DNA from: Paenibacillus sp. PCH8
GTDB lineage: Bacteria; Bacillota; Bacilli; Paenibacillales; Paenibacillaceae
DNA length: 64,000 nt
Assembly: GCF_002968835.1 (NCBI RefSeq)
Contig: NZ_PKQK01000003.1
Coordinates: forward strand, 496,001 to 560,000
Direction of reading: 5' to 3'
The translations under genes and the position numbers were made by a program. Position 1 is the first letter of the stretch. Every line of letters starts with the position of its first letter. The notes under the pieces are model-generated. The model made no database searches and was not told the DNA's origin. It saw only the letters and a list, made by a program, of their open reading frames with translations. Positions 9,015 through 18,700 of this stretch are shown in pieces.

Positions 9015-10223
9015 TTGAGAAGAATATTCGCTTTAAGCTGCGGTTTTTATCTATTAATCGGCATAACCAGCGTTGTACTCGGTGCACTTCTCCCTGTTTT
9101 ACTGCCGCATTATGGGCGTGGTTACAGTGATGGTGGATTTTTATTGTTTTTGCAGTTCATCGGATTTCTTGTCGGTGTTCTCATCTCCCCATCCATGACC
9201 GCACGTATCGGTCGAAAAGCCATGTTGACCATTGCCCTGAGCTGTATTGTGATTGCCTATATTCTGCTCGGATTCTTGCCGTCCTGGAACGTCATTCTGC
9301 TACTTACAATCATTGTAGGCTTTGGGTCAGGGATCATCGAACCCTCTGTTGGTGCATTCACGATTGAATTCACCGAAAATCAAAAAGCGGTCGCCATGTC
9401 CAAACTTGATGTCTTCTTCGCTCTAGGTGCACTTCTCATTCCGGCTATTGCAGCTCTGTTCATCTGGATGAATCAGTGGCATCTAACTTTTTATACGGTG
9501 GCGGTGTTGTCATTCATTCTCATGCTGTTATGGATCACCATGCCACGTCCTGCTGCACTTTATCTGGAACAGGCTGGTGAGAATACCGTCACACATGCAG
9601 CAGGCAAATCACGATATTCAAGAAAGCAACTGGGAATACTGACGATCTTCGTTATATTTTTCTTTATCTACATGGGGCTGGAACTTGGACTGATGAACTT
9701 CCTGCCATCCATCCTCGTAGAACGATTAGGGCTTCAGGAATCTGTCGCTTCACTAAGTGTCTCCATCCTGTGGATTGCGATGATCATCGGTCGTTTGTTT
9801 TCAGGTAAAATAGCGGAAGCTGTGAATTATATGCCTTTCCTGATCTGGAGTACCATCGGCACACTCTTGTTTGCAGTGGCAATGGTGTTCGTAACCGGAC
9901 AGTTGGCAACGTATGTACTAATCTTCGGAACTGGCCTGTTCATGTCAGGTCTGTTCTGTATCGCACTGGTCTATGCCAACGTGCTCATTCCTGGCATGAC
10001 CGAACGGACAACCAGCATCCTGATCGCATCAGGCGGCATTGGTGGTGCCATATTGCAATATGTGACCGGATGGAGCATGAGTACAGGACCGATCGTGAAC
10101 ACAATCTGGATTCTAGCCGGCTTCTGTCTCATCCTGCTGTTCACCTTGATACTCTCTCACCTGTGGAATATGAAAAATCATGCAGTAAGTGCTCCAATCG
10201 CACAACAGACCAAAGAAGTATAG
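9015..10223 (+). CDS. MFS transporter, first gene of a possible iminosugar operon
   Basis: A 402-residue transporter with twelve predicted membrane segments. Segment 2 is followed by MTARIGRKAML, the A-like motif of the major facilitator superfamily, and a central loop near residue 200 divides the two halves. I choose TTG 9015 because AAGGAGG lies seven bases upstream; the frame is open from ATG 8955 but has no ribosome site there. It starts a same-strand run with the aminotransferase (96 bp gap), dehydrogenase and HAD phosphatase genes. By context it probably exports the operon's product or imports its sugar precursor; the substrate is not evident. Confidence 0.9.
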   Translation: MRRIFALSCGFYLLIGITSVVLGALLPVLLPHYGRGYSDGGFLLFLQFIGFLVGVLISPSMTARIGRKAMLTIALSCIVIAYILLGFLPSWNVILLLTIIVGFGSGIIEPSVGAFTIEFTENQKAVAMSKLDVFFALGALLIPAIAALFIWMNQWHLTFYTVAVLSFILMLLWITMPRPAALYLEQAGENTVTHAAGKSRYSRKQLGILTIFVIFFFIYMGLELGLMNFLPSILVERLGLQESVASLSVSILWIAMIIGRLFSGKIAEAVNYMPFLIWSTIGTLLFAVAMVFVTGQLATYVLIFGTGLFMSGLFCIALVYANVLIPGMTERTTSILIASGGIGGAILQYVTGWSMSTGPIVNTIWILAGFCLILLFTLILSHLWNMKNHAVSAPIAQQTKEV

Positions 10224-10319
10224 TCCGCAATTATTGAAGGAGGTGATGCCCCGCATCATCCGGTTTGGAACCATTTTGTTCGTCGAGCTAGTACACCATT
10301 ATATTGGAGGAAATCGCGC

Positions 10320-11558
10320 ATGCAAACTTTAACCAATAACCGCTTTACAGTCGGAAAAGGGATTAAGTTGATTGACGATTCAGGCGTTGAATATCTGGAC
10401 GGCGTTTCGGGCACGTTCAATCTGTCACTGGGTTATAATCATCCACATGTAGTTAGCAAACTTCAGGAACAGATCGGTAATCTGACGCATATGTCTTCCT
10501 CCTTCACAGAACCGTACGTCAATGAAGTACTTGATCATCTGATCGAATATGCTCCAAACGACATCAATGCCGGATGGATGCGGGATATCACAGGTTCAAC
10601 TGCAAACGAATGTGCAACCAAGATTGCACAGAAGTATACCGAGTCAACAGATATTATCAGCCTGTACCTCTCTCATCATGGACAGACCCAATTTGCGACT
10701 GGGATTTCGGGAAATGCCTTTAGGCGGAAACGGTTCCCCAATTCGGTTGCACCTAACTCCGTTCATGTACCTGCCCCATACTGCTATCGCTGCCCCTTCA
10801 ATTCATCAAAGGAAAACTGCAACTATCAGTGCGTTGAAGCTATATCTGATGCTATAGAATATGGTAGTTCAGGTTCGATCGCCTGCATGATTATAGAACC
10901 CATTCTTGGTAATGGCGGCAATATCATTCCTCCTGCCGGATATTTCAAACGTCTTCGTAAACTATGTGATGAGTATCATATTATTCTTATTGCTGACGAA
11001 GTCCAGACGGGAGTCGGACGTACCGGAGCGATGTTCGCCAGCGAGTTGTTCGATATCCAGCCTGACATGATTACTCTGGCAAAGGGGCTTGGCGGAATTG
11101 GTGTACCTGTTGCTGCCGTTTTAATGCAGTCCCGATTGAACGTACTGGAGAAACATGAACATTCCTTCACATCCGGAAGTAATCTGATATCGGTCACCGC
11201 TGCCAAATCTACCCTGGAGGTAGTATCCGAACCTGGATTTCTGGATGCCGTACAACGCAAAGGTGAAATACTTGGCGAGTTACTGCATAATTTGGCTATG
11301 AAATACCCAAGTATCGGGGAAGCTCGCGGGGTCGGACTGATGTGGGGCATTGAAATTGTGGGAGATGAGAATGAACCGGATACGCTCAAAACCAATGCCA
11401 TTGTTGATCGAGCTTTTACAGATGAGCATCTGATCTTGAGAAGTTCAAGATATGGCTTCGGCAATGTCGTTAAGGTGCGACCTTCCCTTACCACAACGGA
11501 AGACGAGCTGATTGAAATCGTAGAACGGCTTGATTCGGTGCTTGCCAGCGTTCATTAA
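10320..11558 (+). CDS. Class III PLP aminotransferase (GabT-like), possible sugar-phosphate aminotransferase
   Basis: The 412-residue fold-type I PLP enzyme has GVEYLDGVSGTFNLSLGYNH near residue 24, a SxAN cofactor-phosphate motif (GSTANECATKIA, near 94), the PLP-binding Asp in ADEVQTGVGRTG near 225 and the Schiff-base lysine in LAKGLGGIGVP near 258. A cysteine cluster CYRCPFNSSKENCNYQC near residue 160 occurs in a subgroup of class III enzymes. The ribosome site is TTGGAGG. The neighbours are a zinc dehydrogenase and a HAD phosphatase. In Bacillus iminosugar (deoxynojirimycin) operons a GabT-like enzyme aminates C2 of fructose 6-phosphate; that role here is inference. An omega-amino-acid transaminase is the alternative. 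Confidence 0.88.
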   Translation: MQTLTNNRFTVGKGIKLIDDSGVEYLDGVSGTFNLSLGYNHPHVVSKLQEQIGNLTHMSSSFTEPYVNEVLDHLIEYAPNDINAGWMRDITGSTANECATKIAQKYTESTDIISLYLSHHGQTQFATGISGNAFRRKRFPNSVAPNSVHVPAPYCYRCPFNSSKENCNYQCVEAISDAIEYGSSGSIACMIIEPILGNGGNIIPPAGYFKRLRKLCDEYHIILIADEVQTGVGRTGAMFASELFDIQPDMITLAKGLGGIGVPVAAVLMQSRLNVLEKHEHSFTSGSNLISVTAAKSTLEVVSEPGFLDAVQRKGEILGELLHNLAMKYPSIGEARGVGLMWGIEIVGDENEPDTLKTNAIVDRAFTDEHLILRSSRYGFGNVVKVRPSLTTTEDELIEIVERLDSVLASVH

Positions 11559-11685
11559 ACATTTCAATGTAACTGTTTAAAGTGGTCGATCCGTCGTCCC
11601 CTTCACTACGTTCGTATTTTGTCAAAAACTGTTTTAAGATGAATCGCTATATTTATAATTTTATTATTATAAGGAGGATTTTATC

Positions 11686-12735
11686 ATGCTTGCATTAGTA
11701 TACAAATCCGCTTGGGATGTCGCATTGGAAGAACGGCCTGTTCCGGAAATCACAAGAGATACTCAAGTACTGGTTCGAATTCGGGCAACTGGAGTATGCG
11801 GTACCGACCTCGGAATTGTCAGTGGTAAATATCATGCAGTTCCTTCCGTCATCCTTGGTCATGAATCGGCTGGCGAAGTCATTGCTGTAGGCTCTGCCGT
11901 AACGACGCTTCAACCGGGAGACCGTGTGGTTATTGATCCTACCTATTATTGTGGACAATGTGACATGTGCAGAACAGGTAGACAGAATCACTGTACTCAT
12001 AAATCTGTCACGGAGACAGGCGTGAGTGCAGACGGGACATTTACGGATTATTATGTAACCGAGGATCGCTTTTTGTACAAATTAAAGGATCATGTTAGCT
12101 ATGAGGAAGCAACCCTGACCGAACCACTTAGCTGTATGCTTACGGGTATTAATCAGATCCAGCTACTGCCGAATTTCAGAACAATTATCCTCGGCGCAGG
12201 ACCGATTGGCATTCTGTACAGTTACGCACTCGCTGCCAAGGGCGTCACCGGGTGTCTGGTCGACATCTCCGAAGAACGTTTGGCCATTGCCGGATCAATT
12301 GCACCGGATCGTTGGCAAGTTCATTCTTCCTTCGAACATGCTTTAGAGGCGTTGGCCCCTTCCACTCAGCAGGTCGATATGATCGTAGATACAACAGGCG
12401 TTGTCGGCACACAAGTGCTTTCTCAGCTTGCCAGCGGGGGTTATCTGATGCTCGTTGGTCTGAGAGATGGGAGTACATCATTTAATCCCAAGGAAGTCGT
12501 GGACCGTAGTCTGAAAATTATTGGTTCTATCGATTCCCTGGGAACATTTGCGACAGCACATTACATGATTGAGCAGCAGATTATTCCCGCCAAAAAAATT
12601 ATCACTCACTCCTTCCCGTTGGAAGATTACGAAGAGGCTTTTCGTACACTAGGTTGTGATATTCAAGGTCGAACCCTTCAAGCCTCTTCACATGCCATTA
12701 AAGTCGTGTTACAATCCAGCGGTTCCCGTGTCTAA
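11686..12735 (+). CDS. Zinc-dependent medium-chain alcohol dehydrogenase (sorbitol/threonine dehydrogenase type)
   Basis: The 349-residue MDR protein has the catalytic zinc ligands in GVCGTD (Cys near 38) and GHESAGEV (His near 63), and the structural zinc cluster CGQCDMCRTGRQNHC near residues 92-106. The Rossmann motif GAGPIGILYSYALAAKG lies near 171, followed by an acidic VDIS pointing to NAD preference. The ribosome site is AAGGAGG. This matches the polyol dehydrogenase type (GutB-like) that oxidises the terminal hydroxyl in Bacillus iminosugar operons after amination and dephosphorylation. The gene lies 127 bp after the aminotransferase and 91 bp before a HAD phosphatase. The substrate is inferred from context only. 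Confidence 0.9.
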   Translation: MLALVYKSAWDVALEERPVPEITRDTQVLVRIRATGVCGTDLGIVSGKYHAVPSVILGHESAGEVIAVGSAVTTLQPGDRVVIDPTYYCGQCDMCRTGRQNHCTHKSVTETGVSADGTFTDYYVTEDRFLYKLKDHVSYEEATLTEPLSCMLTGINQIQLLPNFRTIILGAGPIGILYSYALAAKGVTGCLVDISEERLAIAGSIAPDRWQVHSSFEHALEALAPSTQQVDMIVDTTGVVGTQVLSQLASGGYLMLVGLRDGSTSFNPKEVVDRSLKIIGSIDSLGTFATAHYMIEQQIIPAKKIITHSFPLEDYEEAFRTLGCDIQGRTLQASSHAIKVVLQSSGSRV

Positions 12736-12826
12736 TCTGGAATGTTAGACATGAAGATTAAGGTCAATTAACCATAAATCATAACAACCTTAAAGATAGA
12801 TACAAAACCCCGAGGAGGAATACAAC

Positions 12827-13567
12827 GTGGCAGCAAACCAAAAGTTTGGCGGGTTGGGAGTAACTCACGATCACCCCATTCAAGCGGTCATTTTTGATAT
12901 GGATGGCGTACTGATTGACAGTGAACCGATTTATTTTGAGATCGAGCGCAGTTCTTTTGCTCATTTTGGTGCGATGATGACCGATGAAGAACATCACTCC
13001 TATGTTGGAGTTACGCTCGAATCCATGTGGCAGCAAGTGTTGGACAAACATCAGTTGACAACGTCAATGGAAGATATCCTTGCTTATCATCAGCATAACG
13101 TCATGAAAACGATGCTGGCCCATCCGAACTTGAAGGCAATGCCTCACGTAGAACGCTGGCTCAGTTGGCTACATGAGCAGCACATTCCAATTGCCGTTGC
13201 ATCCTCCTCTCCGCGCGCGCTGATCGATCTGATCATGGACAAGACGGGGCTGGGAAGATACTTTGAGTTGCGAATGACAGGTGAAGAGGTTGCCTTAGGG
13301 AAGCCGGCTCCCGATATTTTTCTGGTCACCGCTGAAATGATTGGCGCGTCCCCTTCAAATTGCCTGGTAATTGAAGACTCTCGCAACGGCGTACAAGCCG
13401 CTAAGAGTGCAGGCATGCGCTGTATCGGATATCGCAATCCGGGATCAGGCAATCAGGACTTGTCCAAAGCCGATCTCCAGATCTCCAGCTATGATGAATT
13501 ATGGACATTAAAGGAGACACTACCTTTTGAAGACAAATCGCCAATCTTGTCGGAGCTGAGAAGATAA
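12827..13567 (+). CDS. HAD-superfamily phosphatase, beta-phosphoglucomutase-like subfamily
   Basis: The 246-residue protein has HAD motif I FDMDGVLIDSEP near residue 24, the helical cap domain at about 40-110, motif II VASSSPRAL near 125, the lysine of motif III in LGKPAPDIFL near 163 and motif IV VIEDSRNGVQAA near 183. It starts at GTG 12827 with GAGGAGG eight bases upstream. Subfamily members include sugar and hexitol-phosphate phosphatases and beta-phosphoglucomutases. As last gene of the operon it could dephosphorylate an amino-hexitol phosphate, replacing the inositol-monophosphatase-type Yktc1 of known deoxynojirimycin operons. This role is an inference. Confidence 0.9.
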   Translation: MAANQKFGGLGVTHDHPIQAVIFDMDGVLIDSEPIYFEIERSSFAHFGAMMTDEEHHSYVGVTLESMWQQVLDKHQLTTSMEDILAYHQHNVMKTMLAHPNLKAMPHVERWLSWLHEQHIPIAVASSSPRALIDLIMDKTGLGRYFELRMTGEEVALGKPAPDIFLVTAEMIGASPSNCLVIEDSRNGVQAAKSAGMRCIGYRNPGSGNQDLSKADLQISSYDELWTLKETLPFEDKSPILSELRR

Positions 13568-13590
13568 GCAATCTGAATGAATATAATTAA

Positions 13591-13638
13591 AAAAACCGAA
13601 ACCACTTCAATTCATCCGAATTGGAGTGGTTTCGGTTT
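13591..13638. terminator. Strong bidirectional terminator after the HAD phosphatase operon
   Basis: The stem AAAACCGAAACCACT...AGTGGTTTCGGTTTT with inner CAATTC/GAATTG pairing is nearly perfect over more than 20 bp. It carries A and T runs on its flanks, so it can stop both the operon and the convergent yjfB-like gene. Confidence 0.93.
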
Positions 13639-13684
13639 TGCTTGCTGCATCATTTATACGAGGAAACATACTGCAAATCTTAAA

Positions 13685-13867
13685 TTACACCGAGATATCC
13701 AGACTACCACCCAGATTAGGGTGAGGAGCAAAAGCTGACTTTAACATTTCTGCCAACTGCTGACCTTGCTGCTGAGCCATATCTTTGGTTACCGACATTA
13801 CTTGCAAGCTGGCTGATTGCTTTACTGAGGCTTGGCTCATTGCCATTGATAATGCTGCAATATCCAT
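13685..13867 (-). CDS. YjfB family small protein
   Basis: A 60-residue protein starting MDIAALSMAMSQASVKQ and ending LGGSLDISV, with a central amphipathic helix (MAQQQGQQLAEMLKS). This matches the Bacillus YjfB family, which databases label a putative motility protein without firm evidence. The open frame starts nine codons earlier, but ATG 13867 has AAAGGAG seven bases upstream. It is monocistronic between two terminators, next to the end of the lipopeptide locus. No link to peptide synthesis is visible. Confidence 0.85.
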   Translation of the reverse strand: MDIAALSMAMSQASVKQSASLQVMSVTKDMAQQQGQQLAEMLKSAFAPHPNLGGSLDISV

Positions 13868-14015
13868 ATAAGCACTCCTTTCACGGTCTGTCACTTAGAT
13901 GTTCCTATTATATATCGGTCAAAATAAAACAATTGTTACAACGTATAGACGGGAATAGCCGCATGATGTTGCTCATTCCTGCGAAGGAGGAACTTATAAA
14001 AAAATCAAAATGAGC

Positions 14016-14070
14016 ACAAACAACCCAAACGTCTTCAATCCATTAGAATTGAAGCTATTTGGGTTTGTTG
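14016..14070 (-). terminator. Terminator closing the lipopeptide synthetase locus
   Basis: On the minus strand CAAACCCAAA...GCTTCAAT pairs with ATTGAAG...TTTGGGTTGTTTG around a short loop, 33 bp past the reconstructed synthetase stop codon, followed by a T-rich tail. It shows that the second synthetase gene is the last gene of this transcript. Confidence 0.85.
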
Positions 14071-14275
14071 GCTTAATATACCGAAATATCCTTACTACTA
14101 AACTACTTACTTCTTGATGTAATCAATGCAAGTTCGTTTATGTTAACTTCCGGGTTCGTGGCCACTTGTTGGATCATGGAAATAAAGTGTTTTTGAATCT
14201 GTTCAACGGTGGACAGGTCATACACATTAGCATTGTACATCAATATGATCTTCATGTTCTCATGTGGCTTGACGA

Positions 14276-15775
14276 TCAGCGTAAAATCAAAACTATTATG
14301 TTCTGTACCCCAACATTCATAATCTCAAGTGGTATTTCGCCTTTTTGACCCAAACTCTCCATTCGATGATCTACCGGGAAGTTCTGATATACAACCACAT
14401 GGTTAATCAGAGATTGTTTTTGCTTGGTCAGATTTTGAATATCATATAACGAATACGTATCATATGCATGTGACTCCACAGCTTGTGACTGATTCCTTTT
14501 CATTAAGGATGTGAATGACTCACCGCCCTGAGCCTGGATACGAACGGGAATTGCATTAATAAATAATCCAATCATGCTTTCGATCCCAGGAATGACAGGT
14601 GGTCTGCCCGATACAACACTTCCGAATACAACATCATTGCTATCATTGTATTGCTGCAACAATACACCCCAAGCAGTCTGCACTAACGTATGGAGCGTTA
14701 CATGCTGCTGTTCCGCAATCTGTTTCATTTGCTCGACCAGTACATCATCCAAATAACAGTTTAACGTTCTGGAATTCTGTCTTTCATGTTTCGGTTTGAT
14801 TTTTTCTCCAGGCAATTTCGTTTGCCCTTCATAACCTTCCAGGTAATGACTCCAATAGGTTATTGCACCTTGATGATCTTGCTGTTCCAGCCATTCAATG
14901 AATTGACTATAAGGTGTTAGTAGAGTCACTTGAGGTTTTCTATTCTCCCGAATCGCAAAGTAATTCTCGAATATTTCCTTACTTACTAAAGACATACACC
15001 AGCCATCCATCAAAATATGGTGAAAACTCCATATGACGCGGTATTCCTCAGGCTTTGTTCGTAAAACAGACATACGTATTAGCGAATCTCGTTGTAAGTC
15101 AAATCCTCTTGCCTTGTCCTGCTCCATATACTCATCAACATACGTTTCACGTTGCAGTTCACTTGTGCCTGTTACATCTTCATAGTTAAATTCAAATTTT
15201 TTCTCTTTATACACGATTTGAAGAGGGATGTCCACGAAATCACTATAAAAATTAGTTCTTAATATCGCATGCCTTTGCATTAATTGATCCAAGCTTTGCG
15301 CAAAAGAGTCAACATCAAAATCTCCACGCATGTCAAACATGATTTGTACAAAGTAAGCGCCCGAAATTGGGTTTCGTTCACTTTCATACAGCATTTCCTT
15401 CTGCAAAGGTGTTAGTGGGTACACATTCTCGATTCGACCGATGTGCCCCGTTTGTTCCACGATTTGATCCAATTGCTCAATGGTTAATGATTTGCATGAA
15501 ATATCACTCGGTGTAAGTTCGGTTTGTTCCTTCGTTACACAATGCTCAACGACTCTATTAAGACAATCCTTATAGAGACTCGCCAGTTGCTCCATCGTTT
15601 CCCGGTGATATTGTTTTGGACTATAGTTAATGGACAGCGACAACCGCCCCTCTGTAACGATGCCATTGATATTAAGTACAAATGGTCTCTTATTGTTTTC
15701 ACTTACGGATGGTCCGCTGAAATAAGGCGAGAATTTAATGCCATCTTGGACCGAATCCTGATTCACCTGTCCCAT
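14276..15775 (-). CDS. NRPS fragment: end of E domain and terminal C domain
   Basis: A 499-codon open fragment of the second synthetase. It opens inside the second epimerisation domain (GQVNQDSVQDG, matching the GQFDQDLQNSG of the first E domain) and continues with ENVYPLTPLQKEMLY. A complete condensation domain follows, with HHILMDGW near residue 250 and GSVVSGRPP near 395. The last residues IIVLILR are out of frame: one base lost near 14306-14314 diverts the reading, and the native frame (HNSFDFTLIVKP...) continues to 14103. The Met used as start lies inside the domain and is not a natural start. The C domain follows an E domain, so it would be of the D-donor (DCL) type. Confidence 0.75.
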   Translation of the reverse strand: MGQVNQDSVQDGIKFSPYFSGPSVSENNKRPFVLNINGIVTEGRLSLSINYSPKQYHRETMEQLASLYKDCLNRVVEHCVTKEQTELTPSDISCKSLTIEQLDQIVEQTGHIGRIENVYPLTPLQKEMLYESERNPISGAYFVQIMFDMRGDFDVDSFAQSLDQLMQRHAILRTNFYSDFVDIPLQIVYKEKKFEFNYEDVTGTSELQRETYVDEYMEQDKARGFDLQRDSLIRMSVLRTKPEEYRVIWSFHHILMDGWCMSLVSKEIFENYFAIRENRKPQVTLLTPYSQFIEWLEQQDHQGAITYWSHYLEGYEGQTKLPGEKIKPKHERQNSRTLNCYLDDVLVEQMKQIAEQQHVTLHTLVQTAWGVLLQQYNDSNDVVFGSVVSGRPPVIPGIESMIGLFINAIPVRIQAQGGESFTSLMKRNQSQAVESHAYDTYSLYDIQNLTKQKQSLINHVVVYQNFPVDHRMESLGQKGEIPLEIMNVGVQNIIVLILR

Positions 15776-18700
15776 ATAATTGAAACTAATCTCGGGGTTT
15801 TCTCTAACTTGAATCCTTCATGTCCATGTGATAAATACCTTGAAATCCCGTAACCAATGCCTTTGTTTGGGATCTGGCGCAGCCCTTCTTTGACGGACTT
15901 CATTCTCCTTGAAATGTCAGCCCCGGACTCTATCGTAATCATGACGGGGTACATGCTCGTAAACCACCCCACTGTACGCGTAACATCCAGCTCTGGCAGG
16001 ATGTCTTCTCTACCGTGCCCTTCCAGATTGATGAGGATTTCTCCCATGCCCGTCCAATCATGAACAGCCATTCCCAATGCCGTTAGCAATATATCATTAA
16101 TTTCCGTATTGTACGCATGATGTGTCTGCTTTAATAATTGCTCGGTTTCCGCTGCCGTCCACTGGATGGTGATTGTTTCACTATCTTTGCCAATCGTCTC
16201 ATCCCAATCCATATCTTTAGGCAGCGAGCTTAGCTTGGCCTGCTCAACACGACTCCAGTATGGATTCTCTTGCTTCATCGCCGCACTGTCTGCAAACGCA
16301 GACAATTGTTCTGCCCATTGTTTAAACGAGGTCGTTTTTGGGGGAAGCTGGATTTCTTGACCTCTTAAAAACTGGTCTTGCCCTGTCTGAATATCTTCAT
16401 ATAAAATACGCCACGAAACCCCGTCTACCAACAGATGATGGATGACAATAAGCAGGTGATCCCCTTCAGCACATTGGAACAACCCAAGTTTAATCAAAGG
16501 CCCGTTAGACAGATCCATACCACTCTGAATTTCTTTCGCTTTGTTTTCAATGCACGGTGCAGGATCTGCTTCTGTTTTGAGGTCAACGATTTCAAGGCTG
16601 TATAATCCACCTTCGTCTGCCCCACGGTTCCACGCTTCATATCCGCCTTCAGGCGTTTGACGATAAAGGATGCGGAGAGCATCATGCTGCTTAACGATCT
16701 TGTTCATGATGCTGTGAATAAAACGGACATCAAACCCTTTTTCACGAAAAAACATCATTTCCTGATTGTAATGATGTGCCTCCACCATATTTTGATCAAA
16801 GAACCAGCGCTGAACAGGTGTCAGCATCACTTGTCCCGTAACTTCCCCTTGGTCAGAAATAGTACTTACGGATGTAACGTGCTCACTCAACTCTGCTACT
16901 GTCGGATAGGTGAAGAAATGTTTCATTTCCACTTTATACCCTGCTTGAAGCAGTCGTGAGGAAACTTGAATACATTTTATCGAATCGCCCCCAAGTTCAA
17001 AGAAATGATCTGATATGCTAACCTTTTGAACGCCAAGCACAGCTTCCCAAGCAGAGACCATTGTTTGTTCTACAGCGTTTTGCGGCGCCATATACGCGGC
17101 ACCTGTTTGCATACGTTCTTGTGGAGATGGCAAGGCCTTTCGGTCAATCTTTCCATTAGATGTTAACGGTATATGCTCTAATTGAACAAAATAAGACGGG
17201 ATCATATAATCTGGAATTTCATGAGATAATGCCATTCTGATTTTCTTCGTTGTCAGTGAGCTATCGCCTTTCCAATACGCACACAACTGCTTCGAACCAT
17301 CCTCATTCTCACGGGCAATAACGACTGCTTCCTGAATACAGTCTATTTTCAAAAGCGCGGTTTCTACTTCGCCAAGCTCAATTCGGTAACCGCGAATTTT
17401 CACTTGATGATCGATTCGTCCCAAATATTCAATATTTCCATCCGGCAGCCATCTTGCGGCATCTCCTGTTCGGTACATTTTTCCTGCTGCAATCCAGGGA
17501 TGATCTACAAATTTCTCCGCTGTTAAAGCAGGCCGGTTCAGGTAACCTCTGGCAAGACCCTCACCCGCTACATACAATTCTCCCTGAACACCGATCGGTT
17601 GAATGCGTTGATGTTTATCCAAAATATAGGTCTGCAACGTCGGGATTGGTTTTCCAATATTGCTCTTTCCAGCCTGTATTTCGATGTCGGTTATTTCCTT
17701 ATAAGTTACATGAACCGTTGTTTCAGTTATCCCATACATATTAATTAACTGGATAAATGGATATTTCAGCTTCCAATCCTTCAATAATATTGGATTGAGG
17801 GCTTCTCCTCCAAAAATCACTTTTCTTAATTTCAGATCTGCTGCATGACCTGCCAGTTCTTCCTGAAGAAGATGATAGAAGTACGTCGGTGTTTGGTTCA
17901 ATATCGTCACTTGCTCGTCTTTTAACAATTGTAAGAATTGCTCCGGACTTTTGGCCGTCATTGGGGGTACAATAACCAGTTTTCCGCCATAGAGTAATGC
18001 CCCGTACATTTCCCACACCGAAAAATCAAAACAAAAGGAATGGAATAACGTCCATGTATCTGATGCATTAAAATCAAAACAATTTTTACTGTTAAACAAC
18101 AATCGAACCACATTTTTATGTTCAATACACGTCCCTTTTGGTTTACCTGTCGTTCCCGAAGTATAAATAATATATGCCAGGCCTGTTGGTGCAGCAGTAA
18201 CTCCCAAGTTGGAATGATTTTCATGATAGGACTCAGCTTGATCCAGGCAAACGACCTCTCCTGCATAAGAGATGCGTTCTTGCAAATGACTTTGCATTAA
18301 TAATACATGTACCCCCGAATCCTCAAGCATGTAGCTTACACGATCCTCTGGATATTCGGGATCAATCGGTACGTATGCGCCACCCGCTTTCAAAATCGCC
18401 AGGATTCCTATGACCATATCTAGCGAACGATCAGCGATGATTCCGATTAACTGATCATTCTGAATGCCTTTAGCGTGGAGCGTTCTTGCCAATTGATTAG
18501 CTTTTTCGTTCAGCTCCCGATAGCTCAACTGTTGAGTCTCAAATACAACCGCAACGTGTTCAGGAGTTCTTGCCGCTTGCTCCTCAAAGAGCCCATGAAT
18601 CGTTTTGTCCTTTGGATAATCAGCCATGGAATCATTAAACTGTTCCAAAATTTGTGTTTTCTCCTGTGTTGTGGTCAAGTCAATGTCATGGATAGGAATA

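Noticed and set aside
14010..14117. 35-codon plus-strand frame after an AAGGAGG sequence
   Set aside because: The ribosome site is about 20 bases from the ATG and the frame is formed by the synthetase terminator hairpin.
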